A DNA stretch of 64,000 bases, from assembly GCF_900105475.1 (NCBI RefSeq), contig NZ_LT629777.1:4712001-4776000 (forward strand), in the 5' to 3' direction. This stretch comes from Pseudomonas asplenii. GTDB lineage: Bacteria > Pseudomonadota > Gammaproteobacteria > Pseudomonadales > Pseudomonadaceae. The position numbers and the translations under genes were made by a program. The notes below the pieces were generated by a model, which saw nothing but the letters and a program-made list of their open reading frames with translations, was not told the DNA's origin and did not search any database. Below are positions 36,253 to 45,912 of this stretch, piece by piece (position 1 is the stretch's first letter; each line of letters opens with the position of its first letter).

Positions 36253-38214
36253 ATGAGCCGAGCTCTGTTGGAACTCAAGGGTATTACCCGTCGTTTCGTC
36301 GCCGGCGAGAAGGATTTCATCGCGCTCAATGACATCAACCTGACGATCAATGCCGGTGAACTGGTGGCGATAACCGGCGCCTCGGGCTCCGGCAAGTCGA
36401 CCCTGATGAACGTACTGGGTTGCCTGGATCATGCCAACGCTGGCAGCTACAAGGTCGATGGGCGTGAAACCAGCAGCCTGACCGACGATGAACTGGCGGA
36501 ATTGCGCCGCGATCACTTCGGGTTCATTTTTCAGCGTTATCACCTGTTGCCGCACCTGGCGGCCAGCCAGAACGTGGAAATGCCGGCGATCTACGCCGGC
36601 ACCGGCGAAAACAAACGCTCCAGCCGGGCCCTTGAACTGCTCGAGCGCCTCGGGCTGTCGGGGCATCTGGGGCATCGACCCAGCCAGTTGTCAGGGGGAC
36701 AGCAGCAGCGGGTCAGTATCGCCCGGGCCTTGATGAACGGCGGTGAAATCATCCTCGCCGACGAACCCACCGGGGCATTGGACAGCGTCAGTGGCAAGGA
36801 GGTGATGAAGATCCTGCTGGAACTCAACGCCGCCGGGCATACGGTGATCCTGGTCACCCACGATGACAAGGTGGCAGCCCATGCCGAGCGCATCATCGAG
36901 ATGCGTGACGGTGAGATCCTCAGTGATCGGCCCAACCCGAATCGCCCGGTGATCAGCGAAAAAGCCGCGCAGCGCCTGCCGGCCAAGCCCAAGCAGGGCA
37001 ACCGGCTGATGGCCGGTTTCGCACTGTTCCAGGAGGCTTTCGTCATGGCCTGGATCGCGCTGATTTCGCACCGCATGCGCACCTTGCTGACCATGCTCGG
37101 GATCATCATCGGCATCACCTCGGTGGTCTCCATCGTCGCCATCGGCGAGGGGGCCAAGGAGTACGTGCTCAAGGACATCCAGGCGATTGGCAGCAATACC
37201 ATCGAGATTTTCCCGGGTACCGACTTTGGCGATAACAAGGCGGGGTCCATCGAGACCCTGTCCCTGTCCGATGTGGCGGCCTTGGGCACGCAGTACTACA
37301 TCGACAGCGCCTCGCCGAACATCGGGCGCAGCCTGCTGGTGCGTTACCGCAATATCGATGTGACCGCGAGCGTCAACGGGGTCAGCCCGAGTTACTTCCA
37401 GGTGCGCGGCATCAAGATGGGCTCGGGGGTACCGTTCAACAATGACGACTCGCGACGCCAGGCCCAGGTGGTGGTGATCGACCATAACACCCGCAATCGC
37501 CTGTTCGGCCCATCGGTGGACCCGCTGGGCCAGGTGATCCTGGTGGATAACCTGCCGTGTACGGTGATCGGCGTGACCGAGGACAAGAAGAGCATTTTCA
37601 ACACCAGCAAGAGCCTGAACATCTGGATGCCCTTCGAAACCGCCTCGGGTCGTGTCCTGGGTCAGCGTTTCCTGGACAGCATCACCGTGCGGGCCAAGGA
37701 CGGGCAGCCGAGCAAGGTGGTCGAGGACAACATCACCAAACTGATGGAAAAGCGTCACGGCACCAAGGACTTCTTCACCTACAACCTCGACAGCGTGATG
37801 CAGACGGTGCAGAAGACCAGCCAGTCGCTGGCGTTGCTGTTGTCGTTGATCGCCTTGATTTCGCTGGCGGTGGGGGGCATCGGGGTGATGAACATCATGC
37901 TGGTGTCGGTGACCGAACGGACCCGGGAAATCGGCATTCGCATGGCGGTCGGTGCGCGCCAGTCGGATATCCGCCAGCAGTTTCTGGTGGAAGCGGTGAT
38001 GGTCTGCCTCATCGGCGGGATCATAGGCATCACCCTGTCGTTCGGGATCGGCTATGTGTTTTCGCTGCTGGTGAAGGAGTGGAAGATGGTGTTTTCGGTG
38101 AACTCGATTGTCACCGCCTTCATCTGTTCGACGCTGATCGGTATCGTTTTCGGCTTCGTTCCGGCACGTAATGCCGCCCGGCTCGATCCGATCGAGGCAT
38201 TGGCGCGCGATTGA
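36253..38214 (+). CDS. macB: MacB-like ABC exporter, fused ATPase and permease
   Basis: The protein has 653 residues, close to E. coli MacB. Residues 1-230 form the ATPase: Walker A GASGSGKS near residue 42, signature LSGGQQQRVS and Walker B ILADEPTGALD. Then come a first membrane helix (about 270-290, LTMLGIIIGITSVVSIVAIGEGA), a large periplasmic domain and the C-terminal FtsX/MacB permease (MNIMLVSVTERTREIGIRMA, three helices). It forms the inner-membrane part of a tripartite exporter with MacA, presumably for the lipopeptide made by the adjacent synthetase. The outer-membrane partner could be the gene at 38464, but that gene overlaps the RND genes and may serve them. Confidence 0.95.
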   Translation: MSRALLELKGITRRFVAGEKDFIALNDINLTINAGELVAITGASGSGKSTLMNVLGCLDHANAGSYKVDGRETSSLTDDELAELRRDHFGFIFQRYHLLPHLAASQNVEMPAIYAGTGENKRSSRALELLERLGLSGHLGHRPSQLSGGQQQRVSIARALMNGGEIILADEPTGALDSVSGKEVMKILLELNAAGHTVILVTHDDKVAAHAERIIEMRDGEILSDRPNPNRPVISEKAAQRLPAKPKQGNRLMAGFALFQEAFVMAWIALISHRMRTLLTMLGIIIGITSVVSIVAIGEGAKEYVLKDIQAIGSNTIEIFPGTDFGDNKAGSIETLSLSDVAALGTQYYIDSASPNIGRSLLVRYRNIDVTASVNGVSPSYFQVRGIKMGSGVPFNNDDSRRQAQVVVIDHNTRNRLFGPSVDPLGQVILVDNLPCTVIGVTEDKKSIFNTSKSLNIWMPFETASGRVLGQRFLDSITVRAKDGQPSKVVEDNITKLMEKRHGTKDFFTYNLDSVMQTVQKTSQSLALLLSLIALISLAVGGIGVMNIMLVSVTERTREIGIRMAVGARQSDIRQQFLVEAVMVCLIGGIIGITLSFGIGYVFSLLVKEWKMVFSVNSIVTAFICSTLIGIVFGFVPARNAARLDPIEALARD

Positions 38215-38219
38215 TCGAG

Positions 38220-38258
38220 CGCGCCCTGCAGGAGCCCAGAGCGGCTCCTGCAGGCGCG
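38220..38258. terminator. Inverted repeat after macB
   Basis: Arms 38220-38236 and 38243-38258 pair (CTGCAGGAGCC with GGCTCCTGCAG extended by CGCG) with a one-base bulge and a 6-base loop. There is no T run. It starts 6 bases after the macB stop, so it is a plausible transcript end between macAB and the RND genes, or a REP-like element. Confidence 0.5.
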
Positions 38259-38297
38259 GGCCGAGGTGGCGTTCGAACACCTTCGGCACGTCACGGC

Positions 38298-38322
38298 TGT
38301 CCCCGTTTCCCACGCCAGACAG
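38298..38322. promoter_or_regulatory. 25-bp element, second copy
   Basis: It matches 3905-3929 at 21 of 25 positions. It lies 141 bases before the outer-membrane factor start, so a shared regulator of the synthetase and the RND exporter is possible. No regulator is identified in the window. Confidence 0.35.
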
Positions 38323-38463
38323 GCCAACGTCGCTGGGGTTAAATCCAGGCCACGAAAGGACCTTGTGGCACGGTGAACGAGCACCGGTTCCGGTCCTCAT
38401 CCTTGTCTTGAGCTGACTTCCCATTTCCCTTGGCACCTGTGTTCAGGTGTCTGCGAGAGCGTT

Positions 38464-39891
38464 ATGCCGATCGCCAACTCTACTGCCTGTTTTCTGCTGT
38501 CGATGCTCTGCGCGACGCTGCTGGGTGGTTGTACATTGGGCCCGGATTACCAGCCACCACAGGTGAAGGTGGCGAGTCGCTGGTATGCACCGCTGCCCCA
38601 TGGTGCTTCATTGGTGACGTTGAACGATTGGTGGCAGCAGTTCAACGACCCGGCACTGGCAACCCTGCTGCGCCTGGCCGAGGCCGACAGTCCCACCCTG
38701 GACCAGGCGCTGGCGCGTATCGCCCAGGCCCGGGCGACCCTGGACGGCAGCCTGGCCGATGGCCGGCCGCAACTCAACGGCGGGTTGAGCAAGGCGCGGG
38801 CGGGTGTCAGCCAGACGGGGTTGCACAAGGTCGGGGGCATTTCCGGGGCGAGCCTCGATTCCACCTGGGAACTGGACCTGTTCGGCAAGCTGCGCCGCAC
38901 CGACGAGGCTTCTCGTCACGAACTGCAGGCGCGGGTCGATGACTGGCATGACGCCCGAGTGTCCCTGGCCGCCGAGGTCGGTGATGATTTCGTCCAGTAC
39001 CGTGGCTGCCAGATGTTGGTGAATGCATACCGCGACCAGGCACAATCCCAGGAGCAGACCGCGCGCCTGACCCGCTTGTCCCACCAGGCCGGCTTTACTT
39101 CGGCCGCCGATGCCGCGCTGGCCGATGCCAGTGCCGCCGCCAGTGTCGCGACCCAGACCAATCAGCAAAGCGCCTGTGATGTGCTGCTCAAGAGCCTGGT
39201 GGCCCTGGCCGGTAGCGATGAGGAGCAGGTGCGCGCAGTGTTGGGCAGCCAGCCGGCCCGCCTGCCGGAACCGGCTTTGCTGGAGGTGCGCGAAGTGCCC
39301 GCCAACCTGTTGCGCCAGCGTCCTGACCTGGCCTCCAGCGAACGTGAGCTGGCCGCCGCGAATGCGCGGATCGGCGCCGCCCAGGCCAATCGGCTGCCTA
39401 GCCTCGGACTGGTCGGTTCCTTTGCCGTCGGCACCACCAGCGGCCAATACAGCCGGACCTGGAGCCTGGGGCCACAGCTCGATGTTCCGCTGTTCGATGG
39501 CGGCAAGCGCCGCGCGGCGGTGGACTCGGCCAGGGCCGACTATGACTCGGCCCTGGCAACCTATCGGCAAACCCTGCGTACGGCGGTGCTGGAGGTCGAG
39601 CAGTCGCTGGTACGGCTGGATGCAGCACGGCGCTCGGAGGCCGATGCGCAACGTGCCACAGAGGGTTACCAGAGCTATTTTCAAGCCGTCGACCGCAATT
39701 GGCAGGCCGGCAATGCCAGCCTGCTGGATCGTGAGTTGGCCCGACGCTCGGCGTTGTCGGCGCAGATCGAACTGATCACCCTGCAACAGAACCAGGTGCG
39801 CTACTGGATCGCTTTGTACAAGGCCCTCGGAGGGGGCTGGCAGGGCAGTGACGAACTGGCGAACGAAGTACCGAAGCGAGGTGGGGCATGA
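38464..39891 (+). CDS. Outer-membrane factor lipoprotein (OprM/NodT family), PseA-like
   Basis: The protein has 475 residues and begins with a signal peptide ending in the lipobox LGGC, so Cys23 should be lipidated. The mature start GPDYQPP is typical of NodT/OprM outer-membrane channel proteins, and the two internal repeats of the TolC fold are evident (NRLPSLGL and a LRQRPDL motif near the middle). It forms the outer-membrane channel of a tripartite pump. Its stop overlaps the next gene by ATGA (39888-39891), indicating translational coupling with the adaptor and RND pump. Position beside a peptin-type synthetase resembles pseA of the syringomycin/syringopeptin exporter. Confidence 0.93.
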   Translation: MPIANSTACFLLSMLCATLLGGCTLGPDYQPPQVKVASRWYAPLPHGASLVTLNDWWQQFNDPALATLLRLAEADSPTLDQALARIAQARATLDGSLADGRPQLNGGLSKARAGVSQTGLHKVGGISGASLDSTWELDLFGKLRRTDEASRHELQARVDDWHDARVSLAAEVGDDFVQYRGCQMLVNAYRDQAQSQEQTARLTRLSHQAGFTSAADAALADASAAASVATQTNQQSACDVLLKSLVALAGSDEEQVRAVLGSQPARLPEPALLEVREVPANLLRQRPDLASSERELAAANARIGAAQANRLPSLGLVGSFAVGTTSGQYSRTWSLGPQLDVPLFDGGKRRAAVDSARADYDSALATYRQTLRTAVLEVEQSLVRLDAARRSEADAQRATEGYQSYFQAVDRNWQAGNASLLDRELARRSALSAQIELITLQQNQVRYWIALYKALGGGWQGSDELANEVPKRGGA

Positions 39892-40991
39892 GACCGACGA
39901 TGGGTCATGGCCTGCTGGCGGTTGCCGTGTTGGCCCTTTGCGGCTGGCTGATCCTGGGTCGCACCGCGCCGGCACCGGCGGCCGAGCCCGTGACGGCGAC
40001 CAGCCTGAGTGTCGAGGCAGTTCAACCGCGCCGTGAAGATTGGCCGCAAGTGCTGCAGGCCAGCGGTGCGCTGGCTCCCTGGCAGGAAGCGTTGGTCAGC
40101 GCCGAGACCGGTAGTTTGCGTATTGCCAGCCTGAACGCCGATATCGGTGATCGGGTGAAAAAGGGCCAGGTGCTGGCCACCTTGGCCGATGCCAGCGTGC
40201 AGGCCGATGAAAACAAACAGCAGGCCTCGGTGGCCCAAGCGGCTGCGCAACTGCAAGAGGCCCGTTCCAATGCGCGGCGGGCGGCGGTGGTCGGGCAGAG
40301 TGGGGCCTTGTCGGAGCAGCAATTGGAGGAGTATCGGGTCAAGGTACAGACCGCCGAGGCCAATCTGGCCTCGGCGAACGCCGACCTGCGCAGCACCCGG
40401 ATCAGACTCGCGCAGACCCGCATCGTGGCGGTTGACGAGGGTGTCATCTCCGGGCGCAAGGCATTGCTCGGGGACGTGGTCGCCGCCGGTAGCGAATTGT
40501 TCCGGATGATCCGCGAAGGTCGCCTCGAATGGCAGGCGGAACTCGACGCGCGGCAACTGCAAGGGGTGAGGGTAGGGCAGTCGGCTCACCTGGAACTGCC
40601 GGGCGGGGTGCCGGTTGAGGGACGAGTGCGGCTGGTTTCGCCGGTGCTGGACAGCAAGACCAGCCGGGCGCTGGTCTATGTGTCCTTGCCCGCAGGCACC
40701 TCGGCGCGGGCGGGCATGTACGCCAGCGGCTACATCGCGCTGGCCGACAGCACGGCGCTGACCGTGCCGGATACCGCCGTGGTGTTGCGCGACGGTCGCT
40801 CCTACGTGTTCGTGCTGGGCGAGGACATGCACGTCCGGCAACAGGGAGTGGAAGTCGGTCGCCGACGTGGGCAGATGGTGGAAATCGTCGCCGGTCTGCC
40901 GGAGCAGGCGCGGATCGTGCGCAGTGGTGGCGCCTTTCTCAGCGACGGCGCCAGCGTGACTCTGGTCTCAGCACAGGCCTATGCCCGATGA
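39888..40991 (+). CDS. RND periplasmic adaptor (membrane fusion protein), PseB-like
   Basis: The protein has 367 residues. A hydrophobic N-terminus (LLAVAVLALCGWLIL) anchors or exports it. The lipoyl half-motifs (SGALAPWQEALVSAETG and GDRVKKGQVLATL) flank a coiled-coil hairpin rich in Ala and Gln, followed by the barrel domain (GVPVEGRVRLVSPVLDSKTSRALVYV, split here by wording only at its edges). It bridges the inner-membrane RND pump and the outer-membrane channel. It overlaps both neighbours by four bases (ATGA at 39888 and 40988), so the three genes form one translationally coupled unit. Confidence 0.92.
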   Translation: MRPTMGHGLLAVAVLALCGWLILGRTAPAPAAEPVTATSLSVEAVQPRREDWPQVLQASGALAPWQEALVSAETGSLRIASLNADIGDRVKKGQVLATLADASVQADENKQQASVAQAAAQLQEARSNARRAAVVGQSGALSEQQLEEYRVKVQTAEANLASANADLRSTRIRLAQTRIVAVDEGVISGRKALLGDVVAAGSELFRMIREGRLEWQAELDARQLQGVRVGQSAHLELPGGVPVEGRVRLVSPVLDSKTSRALVYVSLPAGTSARAGMYASGYIALADSTALTVPDTAVVLRDGRSYVFVLGEDMHVRQQGVEVGRRRGQMVEIVAGLPEQARIVRSGGAFLSDGASVTLVSAQAYAR

Positions 40992-43900
40992 ACATCTCCG
41001 CCTGGTCGATTCGTTACCCGGTCCCGGCAGTCCTCTTGTTCGTGCTGCTGACCCTGCTCGGAATGTTTGGCCTGGATCGGCTTGGCATCCAGGACTTCCC
41101 CGATACCGACCTGCCCACGGTGATCATCAGCGCATCACTCGAAGGCGCGGCACCTGAGCAACTGGAAACCGAGGTGGCGCGCAAGCTCGAAGACAAACTG
41201 ACCTCGCTGCGCCTGTTGCAACACGTCACGACATTGATTACCGAAGGCAGCGTCACCCTCAGTGTGGCCTTTGCCATCGACAAGGACGGCAACGAAGCCC
41301 TCAACGAAGTGCGCAATGCGGTGGACAGCGCCAAGGCCGAGTTGCCGGCCAGCCTCGATACGCCGTCGGTGTCGCGTCTGACCACCAGTACCTCGGCCTT
41401 GCTGACCTATGTCGTCGAGGCCCCGCGCATGAACGAAGAGGCCTTGTCGTGGTTCATCGACAATGAATTGAGCAAACAACTCCTGGCGGTTCGCGGCGTG
41501 GCCAAGGTCGTGCGGGTGGGCGGGGTCAGTCGGGAAGTCCAGGTCGACCTCGACCCGGCCATGATGGCGGGATTGGGCTTGAGCGTGAGCGACGTGGCCG
41601 CCAGCCTGCGGGCGATGCAGAAAGACAACTCCGGTGGCCAGGGCGACCTGGGCAGCGGCCAGCAAGCCTTGCGTATCCTGGCGGCGCTCGACGATCCGGC
41701 GGCGCTCGGTGGCATTCATATCCCCGTCGGCGACGGCCGCATGCTGGCCTTGCGGCAGTTGGCCTCGGTACGCGACACCCATGCCGAGCGCAGTACCCGG
41801 GCCTATCGTGATGGAAAACCGGTCATCGGTTTCCAGGTGATGCGCTCCCTGGGCTTTTCGGATGTCGGAGTGACGGCGGATGTGCGCCAGGCGATGCGCG
41901 AATTCGCCCGGCAGCACGCCGATATCCGAATCGACGAGGCAAGCAACAGCGTCGCGCCGGTACTGGAAAACTATCGCGGTTCCATGGCGCTACTCTACGA
42001 GGGCATGTTGCTGGCGGTGTTGGTGGTCTGGTGGTTCCTGCGGGACTGGCGGGCCACTGTGGTGGTCGCGACGGCGCTGCCGTTATCGATCATCCCCACC
42101 TTCGGCGTGATGTATTTTGCCGGGTTCACCCTCAACAGCATCTCCCTGCTGGCCCTGGCCCTGGTAATCGGCATTCTGGTGGACGATGCCATCGTCGAAG
42201 TGGAGAACATCGCCCGGCACCTGCGCATGGGCAAAAGTCCGCGCCAGGCGGCGATCGAGGCGTCCGGCGAAATCGGCCTGGCGGTGCTGGCGACCACCGT
42301 GACCCTGGTGGCAGTGTTCTTGCCCACGGCATTCATGGGCGGTATTTCCGGCAAGCTGTTCCGGCAGTTCGGCGTGACCGCCTGTGCGGCCCTGCTGTTT
42401 TCCCTGCTGGTGGCGCGCATGCTGACGCCAATGATGGCGGCCTACCTGCTCAGGGCCCAGACGCATGCGGCGCATGACAGTCGCTTGATGACCCGTTACC
42501 TGGGCTGGATCCACACCAGCCTGAGCCGACGGGGGACCACCATCGCCCTGGTCGGTGTGCTGCTGCTCGGTTCGCTGGCGCTGATTCCGCTGTTGCCCAC
42601 CAGTTTTCTGCCCGCCCAGGATGATGCGCGCACGACCCTCAGCCTGGAGCTGGCGCCCGGCAGCAGCCTGGCGCAAACCGCCGCGATGGCCTTGCAGGCC
42701 GATGCACGCCTGCGCACGCTCCCCGAGGTGGCCCATGTGTTCGCCTCGGTGGGCAGCGGTGAGGTCTCCAGCGACGACCAGCGCAAGGCCGTCCTGACCG
42801 TCGACCTGCTGCCTCGGCACGACCGCGCGCTCAAGCAATCCGAGGTCGAGGCGAAGATGCGCGAAGTGCTGCGCAGCTTGCCCGGGGTACGGGTCAATGT
42901 CGGCGGCGACCGCAGTGGCGAGCGTCTGGACATCGTGCTGGCCAGTGACGATGGGCAGTTGCTCGAACGGACCGCCGCGGCCCTCGAACCGCAGCTACGC
43001 CAGCTCAAGGGCATCGGCAACGTGACTTCAAGTACGGCGGTGCAACGGCCGGAGATCCAGATGCGCCCGGATTTCGTCCGGGCAGCCGAGCAAGGGATCA
43101 GCAGCCAGGACATTGCCGACACCTTGCGCATGGCCACCTATGGCGAATATTCATCGTCCCTGGGCAAGGTCAATCTGTCCCAGCGGCAGGTCGATGTGCG
43201 GGTACGCATGCAGCCGCAGGTACGTACCGATCTGGAGCGTATCGCCCAGTTGCGGATCAAGGGCCGTGACGGGCAGATCGCGCTGGCGTCACTGGGCGAG
43301 ATCAGCATGGGCAGCGGGCCGGCGCAGATCGATCGGCTCGATCGCCTGCGCAATATCACCCTGTCCATCGAACTCAATGGTCGCAATGTCGGCGAGGTGA
43401 TGGACGAAGCCCGGCAGTTACCGGCCATGCAACATTTGCCCGCGCAAGTGAAGCAGGTGGAGCAGGGCGAGCTGCAATTGATGACCGAACTGTTCGGCAA
43501 CTTCAGCCTGGCCATGGCGGTCGGGGTGTTCTGTATCTATTCCGTGCTGGTGCTGCTGTTCCACGACTTCATGCAGCCCATCACCATTCTCTCGGCCTTG
43601 CCCTTGTCGTTGGGCGGCGCCCTGTTGGCACTGCTGATCGGCGGCATGAGCTTTTCCATGGCGTCAGTCATCGGCTTGTTGATGTTGATGGGGATCGTCA
43701 CCAAGAACTCGATCCTGTTGGTGGAGTACGCGGTCATGGCGCGCCGAGACCAGGGCATGAGCCGTTACGACGCCTTGATCGATGCCTGCCACAAGCGTGC
43801 CCAGCCGATTCTGATGACCACCATCGCCATGGGCGCGGGCATGTTGCCGACGGCATTGGGCTGGGGAGGGGAGTCGAGTTTTCGCCAGCCGATGGCCGTG

Positions 43901-44023
43901 GTGGTGATTGGCGGCCTGCTCGCTTCGACGCTGCTGAGCCTGCTGGTGGTGCCGGTGATTTTTACCTATGTCGACGACGCCTTGGCAGCGATCAAGCGGC
44001 TTTTCCATCTATCGCGATTCTGA
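40988..44023 (+). CDS. RND-family inner-membrane efflux pump, PseC-like
   Basis: The protein has 1011 residues, slightly shorter than typical HAE1 pumps. It starts with the usual cytoplasmic/TM1 segment (SIRYPVPAVLLFVLL) and contains the periplasmic domain with FPDTDLP. The transmembrane-4 aspartate pair sits at residues 399-400 (GILVDDAIVEVENI), which relays protons in RND pumps, and the second repeat ends with MGIVTKNSILLVEYA. It uses proton motive force to export substrate via the preceding adaptor and channel. In P. syringae a homologous PseABC system exports syringomycin and syringopeptin; the same role is inferred here from the neighbouring synthetase. Confidence 0.95.
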   Translation: MNISAWSIRYPVPAVLLFVLLTLLGMFGLDRLGIQDFPDTDLPTVIISASLEGAAPEQLETEVARKLEDKLTSLRLLQHVTTLITEGSVTLSVAFAIDKDGNEALNEVRNAVDSAKAELPASLDTPSVSRLTTSTSALLTYVVEAPRMNEEALSWFIDNELSKQLLAVRGVAKVVRVGGVSREVQVDLDPAMMAGLGLSVSDVAASLRAMQKDNSGGQGDLGSGQQALRILAALDDPAALGGIHIPVGDGRMLALRQLASVRDTHAERSTRAYRDGKPVIGFQVMRSLGFSDVGVTADVRQAMREFARQHADIRIDEASNSVAPVLENYRGSMALLYEGMLLAVLVVWWFLRDWRATVVVATALPLSIIPTFGVMYFAGFTLNSISLLALALVIGILVDDAIVEVENIARHLRMGKSPRQAAIEASGEIGLAVLATTVTLVAVFLPTAFMGGISGKLFRQFGVTACAALLFSLLVARMLTPMMAAYLLRAQTHAAHDSRLMTRYLGWIHTSLSRRGTTIALVGVLLLGSLALIPLLPTSFLPAQDDARTTLSLELAPGSSLAQTAAMALQADARLRTLPEVAHVFASVGSGEVSSDDQRKAVLTVDLLPRHDRALKQSEVEAKMREVLRSLPGVRVNVGGDRSGERLDIVLASDDGQLLERTAAALEPQLRQLKGIGNVTSSTAVQRPEIQMRPDFVRAAEQGISSQDIADTLRMATYGEYSSSLGKVNLSQRQVDVRVRMQPQVRTDLERIAQLRIKGRDGQIALASLGEISMGSGPAQIDRLDRLRNITLSIELNGRNVGEVMDEARQLPAMQHLPAQVKQVEQGELQLMTELFGNFSLAMAVGVFCIYSVLVLLFHDFMQPITILSALPLSLGGALLALLIGGMSFSMASVIGLLMLMGIVTKNSILLVEYAVMARRDQGMSRYDALIDACHKRAQPILMTTIAMGAGMLPTALGWGGESSFRQPMAVVVIGGLLASTLLSLLVVPVIFTYVDDALAAIKRLFHLSRF

Positions 44024-44075
44024 AAACAAATCGCTCGGACAATAAATCTACTCTGGAATATTCAAGGGGTGCGTC

Positions 44076-44675
44076 ATGTACTACGTTGCAATTGCAATAC
44101 TGACCATATTGCTGATACCGGGGCCAACCAACTCGTTACTGTTGCAGTCGGGTGTCAGTCGGGGCCTGGGAAACTATTCGTTGAAGTTGATTTTCGCCGA
44201 ATGGATCGCCTATCTGCTGCAGATTACCTCCTGGGGGCTGTTCATCGATGGTTTGGCGCAAGACTACGCATGGGTCGTGGTGCTGACCAAGATTGCGGCG
44301 GTACTTTTCCTCTTCTACATCTCCCTGAAATTATGGTTTTCGGTACAGCTCGAAGCGTCTGGAGAACCCTCTGTCATCTCGGTTTCGGCGATGTTCATGG
44401 CGACACTGACCAACCCGAAAGGGCTGTTCTTCGCTTCGTTCGTGGCCCCTGTCGGGACCTTTGTGCAGGTGGAAAGTTACCTTGAGTTCATGGCCGTTTT
44501 CTCTCTGGTCATTCTTCCCGTGGGGCTGGTCTGGGTGGGGCTGGGGGCTTTTTGTGGGCGCAATTTCTCAACCATCCTCTCGGGTAACAGGGTCAATAAG
44601 TTCGTTTCATTGGTGATCGGTCTGTTTGCCAGTGTGGCTTTGTACAATTTGGCCTCGAACGTCATTCTGGCCTGA
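44076..44675 (+). CDS. LysE/RhtB-family transporter
   Basis: The protein has 199 residues with about six hydrophobic segments. The N-terminal LLIPGPTNSLLLQSG matches the PGP-containing first loop of LysE/RhtB amino-acid exporters, and FLFYISLKLWFSV and ATLTNPKGLFF are also family-like. The ATG at 44076 has an AAGGGG ribosome site at the right distance. It lies 52 bases after the RND pump gene on the same strand. Base composition is less GC-rich than its neighbours, hinting at separate acquisition. The substrate is unknown; export of an amino acid such as Dab or its precursors is a speculation only. Confidence 0.85.
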   Translation: MYYVAIAILTILLIPGPTNSLLLQSGVSRGLGNYSLKLIFAEWIAYLLQITSWGLFIDGLAQDYAWVVVLTKIAAVLFLFYISLKLWFSVQLEASGEPSVISVSAMFMATLTNPKGLFFASFVAPVGTFVQVESYLEFMAVFSLVILPVGLVWVGLGAFCGRNFSTILSGNRVNKFVSLVIGLFASVALYNLASNVILA

Positions 44676-44766
44676 TGGTTCTTTTGCCAAAGAGCTGGCG
44701 GCATCGTGTTTGGCTTTTGCGTGTAGACTTCCCCGCCTTGATATCGGTAACGGGTTAGGCCTGGGT

Positions 44767-45717
44767 ATGGATCTGCGTCAGTTGGAAGCGTTTGCGGCGG
44801 TGATGTCGGCAGGCAGTGTCACGGCGGCCGGGAAGATGCTCGGCCGTTCGCAGCCTTCGGTCACCCGGGTGATCCAGGAACTGGAGCAGGAACTGGGGTT
44901 CGCCCTGTTCGAGCGCAGCGGACCGAAGGTCACGCCGACGCACAAGGCGTTCATGATGTACGGCGAGGTCGAGAGTGCCTTGCTGGGCATTCGCAATATC
45001 CGTCAGCGCGCGCAGCATATCGCTCAGGAGGAGAACCATCAGATCAAGCTGGTGGCGATTTCCGCCCTTGCGGCTGGGCTCTTGCCGGCGGCGCTGTCAT
45101 GCCTGCCCGAGACCTTGCGGCCGCAGCAGATCCAGTTGCAGAGCATGTCGCCGGAAAACGTGGTCCAGGCGGTGCTGTCCAAGACCATGGACCTCGGTGC
45201 GGTCAGTCTGCCGCTCGAACACCGCGGGCTGGATATCCACTGGATCGGCGAAGCCGCCTGCGTCGCGGTGCTGCCGGCGCAGTCGCCGCTGGCGGCCCAT
45301 GAGGTGTTGCCCATGGAACTGCTGGCCCGACAGACATTGGTCACCATGGCCAATCCCTACCGTTTCCGGCGGCGTATCGACAAGGCGTTTCTCGACGCGG
45401 GCTGTGGCACGCCGCGCATGCTCGATACCAATACCTCGCTGATTGCCATGCAGATGGCCCGGGCCGGCCTGGGGATTGCCCTGGTCGATCCGTTCACGGC
45501 CAGGGGCGTTCCGGTGGAGGGCGTGGTCGTGCGCCCGATCGGTTGCCATATCCCGTTCTTCTTCGGCCTGATCTCGGCCTTCGCCAGCCCGCTGTCGGAC
45601 GTCGCCCGGGCGCTGATCGATGAAATCGCCCGTTCGGCACAACGGCTTCTGCCGCAGATGCTGATGCACGAAGCGGCGGCCCATGACGCGCTGCTACAGA
45701 GCATTTATGCCGAGTAA
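44767..45717 (+). CDS. LysR-family transcriptional regulator
   Basis: The protein has 316 residues: an N-terminal winged helix-turn-helix (MDLRQLEAFAAVMSAGSVTAA with SQPSVTRVIQELEQELG and LFERSGPKVTPT) and a periplasmic-binding-like effector domain. The ATG at 44767 gives the standard LysR N-terminus; a longer frame open upstream has no family similarity. It reads in the same direction as the FAD oxidoreductase/ABC operon that begins about 200 bases downstream, across an AT-rich gap likely to contain that operon's promoter, so it is a candidate activator of it. It could alternatively control the LysE gene. Confidence 0.9.
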   Translation: MDLRQLEAFAAVMSAGSVTAAGKMLGRSQPSVTRVIQELEQELGFALFERSGPKVTPTHKAFMMYGEVESALLGIRNIRQRAQHIAQEENHQIKLVAISALAAGLLPAALSCLPETLRPQQIQLQSMSPENVVQAVLSKTMDLGAVSLPLEHRGLDIHWIGEAACVAVLPAQSPLAAHEVLPMELLARQTLVTMANPYRFRRRIDKAFLDAGCGTPRMLDTNTSLIAMQMARAGLGIALVDPFTARGVPVEGVVVRPIGCHIPFFFGLISAFASPLSDVARALIDEIARSAQRLLPQMLMHEAAAHDALLQSIYAE

Positions 45718-45912
45718 GCCGCGAGTCTCGGCTGATGCCGGGGCCGGCTTTTACGCCTGGCTTGAAATTTAAGTTATATAAATATGCTTTTTTGTACTTT
45801 GCGAGAATAAAAATCGCCTTTTAGTATTCGGTTTACGAATTAAAGGCCGCCATGAATTCATATTTGAATATTCAGCGGTGGTCTTTCAAGGAATGCGATT
45901 CAAGGTCGGATC
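45718..45912 (+). promoter_or_regulatory. AT-rich probable promoter region of the FAD/ABC operon
   Basis: The 195 bases are much richer in A and T than either flank. They contain TTGAAA followed after a short spacer by TATATAAATAT near 45763-45785, and several TTTTGTA/AATAAAAAT tracts. This is the only sizeable gap before the operon. Exact start site and LysR binding site are not determined. Confidence 0.4.

Noticed and set aside
44626-44766. N-terminal extension of the LysR frame
   Set aside because: It overlaps the LysE gene end and precedes the standard LysR start MDLRQLEAF.
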